Assembly (NCBI GenBank): GCA_021780815.1
Contig: JAJXYC010000013.1
Coordinates: 1-64,000 of the forward strand
From: Bacteroidota bacterium
GTDB lineage: Bacteria > Bacteroidota > Ignavibacteria > Kapaibacteriales > UBA2268
Reading direction: 5' to 3'
Length of the DNA stretch: 64,000 nt
Below, piece after piece: positions 35,901 through 45,281 of this stretch. The notes below the pieces were generated by a model that was not told where the DNA came from, did not search any database, and was given only the letters and a program-made list of their open reading frames with translations. A program made the translations under genes and the position numbers. Every line of letters begins with the position of its first letter. Within the stretch, counting starts at the first letter, position 1.

Positions 35901-38900
35901 GTCATTTACTTTTAAATTGGAATTTGTAGCGGTAGCATCTCCTAATATTGTGTTGCCTGTTTGTTTATCAATACTCAAGCTATAAAATTCTAATTTGTTT
36001 ACTGATGAATTGTAATTTTTCAAATATTGGTTACCTGTGCCATTTAATATTAGTTCCCAAGATTGAGACGATGAAGATGAAGGTGTACCAATGATTTGTC
36101 CATGATTCAGCAAATCACCTTGTAAAGTTAAAATATTACCATTAATATTGAAAGATTGATTTGTATCAACAAGTACTTGATTTTTAATTGTGTAATTTAA
36201 AGAACTAATTGATGTCTGGAAAATATTAGAAGAACCATTTGAAACAAGATGTAAATTATATATTGGGGTAGAACCTGAAATTTTGAAATTATTAGTAGAA
36301 GTTGTTAATACAGAATCGCCCATTTGAATTGAACCACCTGTAATACCTCCACCATTTGCCGCATTGATAGATAAGTCAGATTCCGTGTTATTATTTCCAT
36401 TAGCAACGATAATTCTACCTCCTATCATAGTTATTGCTGAGCCAACACTTCTTAAATCAAAGGAAGGGTCAGGTCCTGTTGAGCCATATTTAGCAACAAC
36501 AATTGATGAAGAGTTATTTATAGTTAAATCTAATGTAGCAGAAGGATTTTGTCTTAAAAAAGCTCCTGCTACAATAAAGTTCCCTGAAATAATTTTAAAA
36601 TTAGAACCTGTTTGATAATAATAATTTTCATTAGGTGCATTTCCAATATATATGTTTCCTCCATCGAGGTTTATAGTTGAATTAGAACTTGATGTCAGAG
36701 TAGAGTTAGCTTGGAAATTTCCATTTTTCACATAAATTCCGCTTTTCGGCAATAAAGTAACAGGGAAAGCATCGCCACCAATCAAAGTTGTTTGACCTGA
36801 GAATCCCTCCAAAATTCCTGATTGGAAATAGAATTTTGGCTGAGACAACATACTTCCTTGTGAAAAAGTAGAAGAACTAATAATTAATGTATCAGATAAG
36901 CCGTTGGGTTTATTGATTCTAACATTTTGAATATTAGACCAGAGACCATTTCCTGCTATATAAGAATTTCCTGCTGACGGGAATCGTATTTCTAATGTAT
37001 GGTTGCCACCTGTATCTGTAAAATTAATACCATTGGTTAAAGCATTATTTGTAATATTTCCTGTTATTTCTAAAGTATCTACACCTGTTCCATTTGCTTC
37101 CGTAATAATTGAGCCGTTATCATTATCTAAAAAAAGTTCTCGCATACTGAGTTTTTTATTCTGTGGTGAATTAGCAAAAACTAATTGACCATTAGCAGGT
37201 ATTGGATTTGTGCCGCCAATACGGAGTGAATCTATATAAATTGAATCACCTCTAAAAGTAATTGTATGACCATCAATATTTACAGTATCAGCTATAAATA
37301 ATGCACCGGGTGGATAAGATGCATCTGGCCCTAAATGTTTTAAAACACTATTAGTTGACCAACAACTGTAATCATCCCAATAACCTGATTTCTTTGAATA
37401 GAAGATAAGACCCTTTGAAAATGTTCGTGGTTGTCCAGCTGTCCAATCTCCATTAAAATATATTGTATTATGCACAATTATTGGAGATGTTCTTGCCCAA
37501 GGTAATGGACCTAAATCTATATACCAACTACTTGTATTGGCATTTAATAATCCAGGAATATATTTATTTGTATCTCCTGTAACATTAACTGGACTGTAAG
37601 CAAAAGTTAATGTATCAATATTGACAAAATTTGATGAACTTAATACCCAATACATATTTAAAGTTGAATCAGTGTATCTTAAAGGATGTTTGCCATTTCT
37701 TAATGATAAAGTCATTTGAGGAGAACTGGTATATGTTGATGCTGTATCATATAGATGTACTGGATGATAAATTGTATCTAATCCAATTGGGTAAGTGAAA
37801 ATCTTTGGATTTGCCAATCCAGTGGTTATTGGGAATATTTTAGTTAACGTTCCTGCATTGGCTGTTCCAGATAATACAAACATTCTGTATTTAGAAAATG
37901 TGCCATTCAATACACTATTTTGCCCAAAAGTAACGCTTCGATTATCTTTTACAATTATATTATTGTTAGTATTAAAATTAAATGTATTATTCACATTGAT
38001 ATTATTATCGAATGTGATTAATGTATCTGAATTATATTTATTTACGTTCAAATTATAAAAAGTAATTGGTTGATTTCCACGGACAGTATCTTGAAATTCA
38101 CCATAAAATTCCACTGTGCCATTTGCCGGATTAAATCCATTTAAAGTATCATTAATAAAGCAACCATTTAATTTGATATTGTAATTATTTGTGCCATTGC
38201 TTGCTTTTAAAATACCACTAATTATTTTAACGGAATCAACGACTTCAATACTTTTTTGTAATTCAGTTGTTGCATTTGCTCTTCTTCCGTGCATAATAAG
38301 CGAGGATAATTTTAATGGAAGTCCGTCGCCTGTTACTTGTGTAATTGTTGCGGTTGGATTAATAATATTTACTGTATATTCTTCAAATTCACCTATTCCC
38401 GAAGATGTTGGAGTAAAACTATATGTGTTACTTCTCATCCCAATGCGTAAATGAGTTGTTCCAGGTGGAGTTCCAGCGGGAACTGTGAAAGTAGCAGTTT
38501 GTACGTTCACAGTATCATTAGAATTTACATCTGCAATTTGTTCGCCACTATCAGTAAAACTGCCATTATAATTATAATCAATCCAAGATCTAAATTTTCT
38601 ATTGGCAATCACATTGCTCGGATTAATTTGAATATAGTAAGATTGTCCTGCAACTAAATCTGCTGTTTTATTCCAAATATAATTATGCCCATAGTTTAAA
38701 AATGTTCTAGAATTTCCTGTAAATGACTGCATCACAGTAGAGTTATCAGAGGCGTTCTTAATTATTACCTGTTCAATATAATGAGTAGAAGCATCTCGGT
38801 CAATCACATCGTAAGAATAAGTTGATGTGTTGTTTCCTTCGGCGGCATATTCAAAATTAGCAGTATCACTATATTGCCTTTGCTGATTATATCCTAATAT

Positions 38901-41900
38901 AATATTTCCGCTATTTGCTGTAAGAGCGATACCATTGGCAGCACCAACAATTAGTTTTCCATCTTTGAATAAATTGAAAGCATTACCTCGCAATGTTCTT
39001 GTTCCTAAATCGAGAGTTCCTGTTGCAAATACTTTTGTTGAAGGACCTGCAAGTGTATAAACATTAATATCTGAAATATAATTATTATGTCCAATATCTG
39101 AATTTAACTTAACGGTTTTGCCGTTACCAATAAATACATTATCATATTGTCTTACAGGGAAAGGATAAACATTTGGGTCTGTGTCATTTAATGCTTCGTT
39201 GACGGTGCTGTTATATGAAACAGTTGACCAGGTTGTTGGGTCAGTCCAATCTCCATCTTTAATGGAATAAAAATTATAAAATTTAATAGAATTTCTGTTT
39301 CCTGCAACATAATCAGCTAGAAGAGTGTCGCCATTTGCGTAAGTTTCAGTATTACCAAATGTTTGTGTAGGAGTCAATCCTATAACTGTGATGTAAGAAG
39401 TTGGGACATTCGGACTTGTACAAGTTGAACCATTATAATTAAAATTAGGTGTTGGTTGAGGAGGTATTCTTGTATCACTACAGACATTTTCAGTTCCACT
39501 ATTATCGTAAGTGCTGTTACGAGCCATCGTTTGCCACCATTGTAACGAATCACCCCCTCTATAATAGGTTAAATCAGCACAACCAACACAATCAAGGAGT
39601 GTTGTATATTGTGGATGCGGAAATCTTACTGTTACATTATAATTTCTATTTCCTCTTATAAATGTAGAATTGTTTGGTTTAATCAACCTCCAATAAACTG
39701 TAATTACTCTATTAGGATTAACAGGGTATAAGCTTTGTGGTGTTTTATAAAGTTTTGGGTGGAAACCATCAATTGGCACTGCGGCAAGGTAACCTGCAAC
39801 ACTTCCTGTTCCAGTGGCAAAGTCGAGTTCAAGAGGTGAATAATAAAATTCATCTCCTACTTCAAAAACAGTATTAGGGGCATCTCCTGAGGCAATATTT
39901 TTCCTGACTTGCCCATTTACCCAGCCTCCGCCTTGCGTCAATGTTGTTTGTCTTGCACCTGTAACAGTAGCAGATGGGTCAAAAATCACATACAAAGGTG
40001 TAATATTAGCTGAACGAGTAAAAGCATCTATTTTTCCATAATTAGTTGCGGTATAGGTAAGGTTATGGGTAATATTTACCCAAGTTAAAGTATCTAAAAA
40101 GCAATTACCTGTATTTGCCGATTTATTTATTGTCAAATTATAAAATGTTATACCATCGTTATAGTTTTCAACAGATAAAGTATCTCCACCATTGTATCCT
40201 GCAATATTAAATGTTCGTCCATTTGGAATAAAATTAGTTCCTGCTGCTTTTCTTAAATTTCCATATAAATAAAAATCATTGTTTCCTAAACTAAAAGAGC
40301 CATTTTTTATATAAACGCTGTCTCGTATATGCAAGTTATTAGTTGTATTAACTGTTAAAGTATTGCTTGATTTATCAATAATCAAAACATTAACCGTATC
40401 TGGTTGTGAAGGTAATCCATCACCAGTATTTTGAGCATTCGAGCTATTATAGATGAAAGTTCCTAAATTATGTGTATTGTAATTATAAGAGCGAGTTGCA
40501 GTTTGAACATTACCTAAAGCGGCAGAAGAAGTAATACCATCAGGACTGCCAATTTTTATAGACGAGTATTTATATAAACGAAATTCGCCCGTACCTGTAA
40601 TTGTATTATTTTGAAGGTCTAACACACCACTCGAATCAACAGCAACAATTCCATTAACTGTGCCACTATTGTTGATAACAGGATTAATATTCATAGTAAT
40701 TTGATGGCTTGCACCAATAAATGCTCGATAGTTTGTTGTAGTTTGCCCTGGATAAATATTAGCCGATGCACCGTTATATTGCATTAAAGACCAATTTGCT
40801 GGGTTATCCCAATTTCCATCTGCACGTGTATAAAAAGTTAAAGCAGTAGGCTCACCTATGATAACCGTCCCTAATTCCCTTAACTTGTTATAAGTAATGG
40901 AATCATTTTGTCTATTTGATATATATGGAGTTGTGCCATAGTATTGGGGGGGAATCCAATTCACGTTGTTATAAAGTAAAACATCGAGTAATTCAGTATT
41001 TGCGCCATTCCGTAAATCTCCGCTATAAATAAAGTGTGGAACTACATTATATGTTCTTTGGTCTCCAATTGCAAAATTACTATTCAAAGGTTTAGATATT
41101 ATCCATTGCCTTGCAATATGTTTGTCAGTGCTTAAATCACTACCTGATGGTAATATTGAAGTTGGAATATTATCAGACCAGCTTATTGGTGAAGTTGTTG
41201 TTGTTACGGTATCCGAAATTATATCAACTAAACCATCTAGACCGCCAGTTCCATTAAAATAAAGTGTGATTGGAGTATATGAATTTTCGTAACCTACTTC
41301 ATATTGTAAAGTTGTTGTTCCTGTTGGGATATTCTTTCTTAATTTCGAGTTAATATAACCACCGCCGGACCGTGTAATTGTTCCATTGACTTGTATAAAC
41401 CTATCTCGAGCATTAATTCTTCCATAAGTTAAATCTAAATTATTATTTACTATTATTCCATTATTGTTTGTTGTTCCAACCGAATTTGCATTTAGATTGC
41501 CTCCATTTCTAAGTTCCAAATTATAAAAAGTTTCATTACCATTTGCTACACTAATACTTTGCAATGTATTATTTTCAAAAACTATTGTTGAATTGGTCTG
41601 AGTAAAAATTCCACCTAAATTTATCCAATTTCCATATAAATATATATTTGAATTAGCAACATTGAAATTAGAACCAGCAGCAAGGCTTAAATTGCCATTT
41701 ACTTTTAAATTATCATTAATGGAAACATTCCCAGAGCCTCGTAACAGTAAGTTTTCAAAAGAATTATCTGTTGTGTCTCTTGAAGTAATTGTTGTTGTAA
41801 CTGATGTTGTTGGAGAATACATTATTACAGAGGTATTTGATTTTGGGCTGAACTTTGCATTAGTAGTATTTAGCCAATTACCTTGAACTTCTATATTATT

Positions 41901-44900
41901 AGTATCTTGTGCAAAAGTGGAATTATTTTGTAAAGTTAAATTATTTGTAATTACAAACGTAGATTTATTTGCACTAATAATTTGTTTTGTTCCTATACTG
42001 TCAATTATTAAATTATAATAGGATAAATTTACCAAGCTATCTGCTGGCGAAGCAGGTTGAAATGGAATATTTTGTGTCCCGCCATTTTGTGCAAAATGTA
42101 TAGTTGAACCTGCTGTATAAAATCTATAAGTATTATTAACAAAATTTAGATTTGAAATATCAAAGTTATTGATAATTTTTATTTCGCCGGCGCTTTCAAA
42201 ATTAATATTGCCAGAGCGTGTTCCTTTAACTACTAAACTATTATATTGCATAACACCAGGGATAGAGCCAGAACTTGGGATAACGACATTTCCAGTTCCA
42301 TCGAAAGTAATTTGACCGACAGTAAAAGTAGGGGACAGGTAGTTAATAGGGAATGAACTACGGATAATCATTTCTCCACCTCGCATTATCATTGTGCGGT
42401 TTGCGGAGTATCCATTAATAGAATTGGTAGATAAATCAAGAGTTCCACTATTTATTACCAAAGAATCTCTTATTGCCGAATTTTTACTTAATGCAATAGT
42501 TGAGCCTGCTGTTTTTTCAACAATAACAGAACCTGCAATATCTGGTAAAGCATCGCCTGAAACTTGACTTTGACCTTCCCAAAAGCCATATATTCCATAA
42601 CTTGAAAGTAGTCTTACATCAGTTCTAATTGCGCCGGTCATATTTGGAGTAATAGATATTCCATCGGTATGGGCAATATATAATCGCGCATTGTTTTCTA
42701 ATCGGAACGTATCACCAGTGCAATAATTATTACCACTAAATTTTAAAATACCAGAAGAACGACCTTCTGTACCTGTTTCAACTGCAATTAGATTTGCATC
42801 GGCAATTGCACTCGAAATAGTTACTGTGTGATTTTGGATTTTTACTCTATCGGAACGCTTATTTGGGATAGTATTAGAAACAGGACCATCATAATAAATT
42901 TTTGACCAAGTATTTGGGTTATTGTAATCTCCGTCAGCACGAGCATAATAAGTAGCTTGTCCTGCGTCTTGTTCTCCTAATGTCCAATCTCCATCTAAAA
43001 TACTTGTTTGTTGAGCATACCAATATTTTTGATTTATATCTATATAATTGTTGAAACCCGGTTGAATTCGCCAATATGCTCCCGCTGTATTCCAATTTGG
43101 CGAATATAAAAGCACTTTGTAACTACCTTCACTTCCTTGAACTTCTGCTTCATTGTAATATCCAAATATTTCTGCTCCTTTTGTATTTACTGTTAAATCT
43201 TGTGTTTTTACAACCCAATATTTTGTTAGTGATATATTTGGTGTTTCTACCGCTGGATGTTCTAAAGGAACTGGTTTTATTTTTATATAAGGATTAGAAC
43301 CATAACTAACACCACTCGGCAATAATCTTATCTCAGCTGGTGTATAAACATTAGGTGTTGTGATTGGGAAATGTAACTCAAGTGGGAAAGAATCTGTTTT
43401 ATCTATATATTTAATTAAATACGCTCCATTATCGGTAGTTGTGCTGGTAGAATTTAATATACATTTGCTGGCTGAAAATGTGTTGAATGCAAAAGAGAAA
43501 CCATCATCTGAAAAAACTTTTGCAGTAGATCCAAGTGTTAAATCATTCCCATTTAAATCAAATTGCGTATCTGAAATTAACCTTAACGAACCTGCAATAC
43601 CTGTAGGCACATTAAGAATAACTTTTCCATTTGATTTATTTACTGACAAAATATTAAAGGTTGTTGTTTGTGTCCCTGAAATATTTTGGTCTAATGTTCC
43701 ATTAAATAATACTTTCCCAATACCGGCATTAAACCCATCAATATTAAAGTAGTTATTAGTAAAATCTTGCCCAACTGTTAAAGTAAAATTATTTGATGTG
43801 AATAGATTTGTGCCAGTTCCGTTTAAAGTTATATTATTTAAAACTGTGAAGTCATTTCTTAAAGTTACATTTGCGTTATTTTGTGCATTTTGAGTAAAAT
43901 TAAATATACTTGCTTTGGAGTCAAGTTCAAAGATTTGATTAGCTACTTCGGAATTAATTATTAAAGTGCCTCCTGTAACATCATTGTTCAATGAATAAAT
44001 CCGAAAATCTGGAAATGAATTGTTGGTATTTGAGCGATGTAATTCAATTGTTCCATCACGCATTGTAAAAGATGAATTAGAATTTGGTATATCAAACATA
44101 GCATTATTTGTAGATGCTTGACTACCAACGCCAATTTTGACATTTCCATTATTTAATGAGAAATTTATTACTCTATTAGTATCTGGGCAAGTAATTGCAG
44201 TATAAATATTTAAAATGCCATTGTTCACTATTAAATTTGATGCACCATTTGAAATTAAGTTATCATAAATTAAATTACTTTCATTAGATGAACCAACGTT
44301 AAAAACTCCTTGATTGATTTGTAAATTGCCTCTCAAAATTGCATTTCCTGCTACTGATTGACCATTAACAATAGCATTTGGGTTATCTAATATAAATTTT
44401 GAATTTTGTGGAATTATATAATCATTGCTTAAGGTTTTAAAAAATGTATTAGAAATGTTGTAATTATTTGTAACCTTGAAAGTACCTTTTGTTAAAGTTA
44501 AAAAATTATCGGGTGCAGTAAAAATTTTATCAAAATTCACATAATTGCTTGTATCCGGTTTGTTTACAATAACTTCATTAAAATTAAAAGAGCCAGAGCC
44601 ATTTAAATTTACACTTGTTGCACCTGAAAAAGTTGTATTAATTTTGCCACCAGTCGTGGCAAAATTCAAAGTTCCATTATTTGTGAAGAGTCCGCTAAAT
44701 AACAAAGAATGGGTTTGTGAGCCAGTTGTAGAAGCATCAAATAAGCAACCATTAGATATTAACAAATTCCCATTTAACGTAATTGTTAGGGACGAATTAT
44801 TTAAAAATCTTAAATATCCATTTTGAATATCTAAATCAGAATTTATCAATAAGGATTGGTCAATAAAGACAATTATAGAATTTATATCTTTATTTATAAT

Positions 44901-45233
44901 TAATTTATAGAAATTTGTTGTTCCAGTTCCTGATATTGTGCTATTTAAATCACCAAAGAAGATAATATTTGCTTTATTAGATTGCAGCAAACCATTATTA
45001 AGCAAATCTCCATAAAGAAAGAGTTGGCTACTTGAATCTTGACTCAGAGTGCCGTTGTTGCTAATTTGTAGGTTGCCATTAATTTTTATTACAGAATTTG
45101 GAGAAAGTGAAAAAGTTGCATTTGGAGATATATAAATATCTATTGCATAGGCATTATTAAAAACAAACAGAAATCCGAACAAGATGAAAGCGCTCTTTGT
45201 GAAAATCTTTATATTTTGTGTAACAAACCTCAT
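32940..45233 (-). CDS. Giant modular surface protein, 4097 aa
   Basis: The protein has an N-terminal signal region with a hydrophobic core ending NNAYA and then beta-helix-like repeats (IKINGNLQISNNGTLSQDSS). It is built from six divergent large modules. Each has an element G-x-W-x-(D/N)-P-x-x-W-S at about residues 768, 1473, 1996, 2619, 3321 and 3791. Five (G/A)LP-containing elements follow (SGDALPD, TGDGLPS, TGDGLPL, TGTALPN, YGSGLPN), together with Y-x-P strands (YTPAEIRL, YTPITLYF, YSPLELDF, YHPVHLYD, YRPVTLSV, YTPMDLTL) and closing GDWTLGE-like turns. A GEVED-type domain sits at about 2150-2295 (RSWIDYNYNGSFTDSGEQIA). It ends IINSGILEIGE with no T9SS type A tail that I recognise. A cell-surface fibre or adhesin is the likely role. 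Confidence 0.85.
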   Translation of the reverse strand: MRFVTQNIKIFTKSAFILFGFLFVFNNAYAIDIYISPNATFSLSPNSVIKINGNLQISNNGTLSQDSSSQLFLYGDLLNNGLLQSNKANIIFFGDLNSTISGTGTTNFYKLIINKDINSIIVFIDQSLLINSDLDIQNGYLRFLNNSSLTITLNGNLLISNGCLFDASTTGSQTHSLLFSGLFTNNGTLNFATTGGKINTTFSGATSVNLNGSGSFNFNEVIVNKPDTSNYVNFDKIFTAPDNFLTLTKGTFKVTNNYNISNTFFKTLSNDYIIPQNSKFILDNPNAIVNGQSVAGNAILRGNLQINQGVFNVGSSNESNLIYDNLISNGASNLIVNNGILNIYTAITCPDTNRVINFSLNNGNVKIGVGSQASTNNAMFDIPNSNSSFTMRDGTIELHRSNTNNSFPDFRIYSLNNDVTGGTLIINSEVANQIFELDSKASIFNFTQNAQNNANVTLRNDFTVLNNITLNGTGTNLFTSNNFTLTVGQDFTNNYFNIDGFNAGIGKVLFNGTLDQNISGTQTTTFNILSVNKSNGKVILNVPTGIAGSLRLISDTQFDLNGNDLTLGSTAKVFSDDGFSFAFNTFSASKCILNSTSTTTDNGAYLIKYIDKTDSFPLELHFPITTPNVYTPAEIRLLPSGVSYGSNPYIKIKPVPLEHPAVETPNISLTKYWVVKTQDLTVNTKGAEIFGYYNEAEVQGSEGSYKVLLYSPNWNTAGAYWRIQPGFNNYIDINQKYWYAQQTSILDGDWTLGEQDAGQATYYARADGDYNNPNTWSKIYYDGPVSNTIPNKRSDRVKIQNHTVTISSAIADANLIAVETGTEGRSSGILKFSGNNYCTGDTFRLENNARLYIAHTDGISITPNMTGAIRTDVRLLSSYGIYGFWEGQSQVSGDALPDIAGSVIVEKTAGSTIALSKNSAIRDSLVINSGTLDLSTNSINGYSANRTMIMRGGEMIIRSSFPINYLSPTFTVGQITFDGTGNVVIPSSGSIPGVMQYNSLVVKGTRSGNINFESAGEIKIINNFDISNLNFVNNTYRFYTAGSTIHFAQNGGTQNIPFQPASPADSLVNLSYYNLIIDSIGTKQIISANKSTFVITNNLTLQNNSTFAQDTNNIEVQGNWLNTTNAKFSPKSNTSVIMYSPTTSVTTTITSRDTTDNSFENLLLRGSGNVSINDNLKVNGNLSLAAGSNFNVANSNIYLYGNWINLGGIFTQTNSTIVFENNTLQSISVANGNETFYNLELRNGGNLNANSVGTTNNNGIIVNNNLDLTYGRINARDRFIQVNGTITRSGGGYINSKLRKNIPTGTTTLQYEVGYENSYTPITLYFNGTGGLDGLVDIISDTVTTTTSPISWSDNIPTSILPSGSDLSTDKHIARQWIISKPLNSNFAIGDQRTYNVVPHFIYSGDLRNGANTELLDVLLYNNVNWIPPQYYGTTPYISNRQNDSITYNKLRELGTVIIGEPTALTFYTRADGNWDNPANWSLMQYNGASANIYPGQTTTNYRAFIGASHQITMNINPVINNSGTVNGIVAVDSSGVLDLQNNTITGTGEFRLYKYSSIKIGSPDGITSSAALGNVQTATRSYNYNTHNLGTFIYNSSNAQNTGDGLPSQPDTVNVLIIDKSSNTLTVNTTNNLHIRDSVYIKNGSFSLGNNDFYLYGNLRKAAGTNFIPNGRTFNIAGYNGGDTLSVENYNDGITFYNLTINKSANTGNCFLDTLTWVNITHNLTYTATNYGKIDAFTRSANITPLYVIFDPSATVTGARQTTLTQGGGWVNGQVRKNIASGDAPNTVFEVGDEFYYSPLELDFATGTGSVAGYLAAVPIDGFHPKLYKTPQSLYPVNPNRVITVYWRLIKPNNSTFIRGNRNYNVTVRFPHPQYTTLLDCVGCADLTYYRGGDSLQWWQTMARNSTYDNSGTENVCSDTRIPPQPTPNFNYNGSTCTSPNVPTSYITVIGLTPTQTFGNTETYANGDTLLADYVAGNRNSIKFYNFYSIKDGDWTDPTTWSTVSYNSTVNEALNDTDPNVYPFPVRQYDNVFIGNGKTVKLNSDIGHNNYISDINVYTLAGPSTKVFATGTLDLGTRTLRGNAFNLFKDGKLIVGAANGIALTANSGNIILGYNQQRQYSDTANFEYAAEGNNTSTYSYDVIDRDASTHYIEQVIIKNASDNSTVMQSFTGNSRTFLNYGHNYIWNKTADLVAGQSYYIQINPSNVIANRKFRSWIDYNYNGSFTDSGEQIADVNSNDTVNVQTATFTVPAGTPPGTTHLRIGMRSNTYSFTPTSSGIGEFEEYTVNIINPTATITQVTGDGLPLKLSSLIMHGRRANATTELQKSIEVVDSVKIISGILKASNGTNNYNIKLNGCFINDTLNGFNPANGTVEFYGEFQDTVRGNQPITFYNLNVNKYNSDTLITFDNNINVNNTFNFNTNNNIIVKDNRSVTFGQNSVLNGTFSKYRMFVLSGTANAGTLTKIFPITTGLANPKIFTYPIGLDTIYHPVHLYDTASTYTSSPQMTLSLRNGKHPLRYTDSTLNMYWVLSSSNFVNIDTLTFAYSPVNVTGDTNKYIPGLLNANTSSWYIDLGPLPWARTSPIIVHNTIYFNGDWTAGQPRTFSKGLIFYSKKSGYWDDYSCWSTNSVLKHLGPDASYPPGALFIADTVNIDGHTITFRGDSIYIDSLRIGGTNPIPANGQLVFANSPQNKKLSMRELFLDNDNGSIITEANGTGVDTLEITGNITNNALTNGINFTDTGGNHTLEIRFPSAGNSYIAGNGLWSNIQNVRINKPNGLSDTLIISSSTFSQGSMLSQPKFYFQSGILEGFSGQTTLIGGDAFPVTLLPKSGIYVKNGNFQANSTLTSSSNSTINLDGGNIYIGNAPNENYYYQTGSNFKIISGNFIVAGAFLRQNPSATLDLTINNSSSIVVAKYGSTGPDPSFDLRSVGSAITMIGGRIIVANGNNNTESDLSINAANGGGITGGSIQMGDSVLTTSTNNFKISGSTPIYNLHLVSNGSSNIFQTSISSLNYTIKNQVLVDTNQSFNINGNILTLQGDLLNHGQIIGTPSSSSSQSWELILNGTGNQYLKNYNSSVNKLEFYSLSIDKQTGNTILGDATATNSNLKVNDHFEFAPNNTSIIDATTYSQKVIIGPNSSSIGTYQFTRNGLGHIWGTLSYYIPTGNQTITYSVGADTLASYRPVTLSVVGTSNTAGYIEVTPHNVVHPDIANSGLLVATSLPRYWTVTQPTNQAFGLGVDGSYQITTTFINPGDIPTGATVSLYEHRLYSPAYPATGTWSTPNFVSNSSTTVTTKGNTKWGDFIVGEPNTVTFYSINNGNWQNTNSWSLSGYTINDPPTRIPNQAGDIVRIGNGKTITLQDDGTYPVVRNVIVEKYNNLPGYFQINGQLNYFRGLVFQLDDNCSLGIQNVDGIRPVSDGNVGPIQTNARQYGISRYIFNSSFGNQITGTALPNYVRTIIVDNSSSSTNKKVFLSNYPGAPNINILDSLYIRQGTFNSGNRNLRVLGNFVLDSIQNEGKFEALSSKVIIDSNLTHNIVLKNRTGLNLFDLDLTNGLTNVYREGSNVTPNTHLYVSDILNFAGQAIIALNDSVNLSITNSNINAITNYASDRYIRTSETSGMLIRNLSSTGLPLNYTYPIGSYESADHYTPMDLTLTSVTTTGKLGARVSPGDKGGFPGGHSQISSSPNAEYLKRFWKIDSVTATFQGQAKFYYLNSDVYGYETDYTRLGRWRPSGEVTPGTWTQYLNPTIDTVQNYFLTSSSFNSTEFSGDWTLGNPFAFRRIFFSRQSGLWDDPNSWTYNSNHSGPIFGAGLWPNNTLDSVVIGGGDGTNQPHEISLDVNANVQGTALGTSPTDRGILNTSIHTLVGLYFTMADYSTLKVSSPQGISSLGSNTGSILTDSARIFNPNGNYEYNGQSNQIYGSGLPNIVNDLVINNSGSANNNIILANNNILVQNNLSILQGTLNLQTYSANSSTGNGTFTLNPNARLIVGGNNNLQNSINDYRLYNIDTASYIEFNGITGNSQIINILPNNLTLGLGNVDLTNDGTKIANSSLIIRGNLHNYSPSILQINQIDALQVKKNVINESQIINSGILEIGE

Positions 45234-45281
45234 AAGCGTTTTTGATTATTAAATAATATTATTTTACAAAATATTATAAAC

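Noticed and set aside
43360-43752. 130-aa plus-strand frame inside the giant gene
   Set aside because: Antisense shadow of a continuous 4097-codon frame with module motifs; no start signal or family likeness.
32940-45233. Possibility that the repeats of the giant gene mark a non-ribosomal peptide or polyketide synthase
   Set aside because: No carrier-protein, adenylation or ketosynthase motifs; composition is Asn/Thr/Ser/Gly-rich with a signal peptide.
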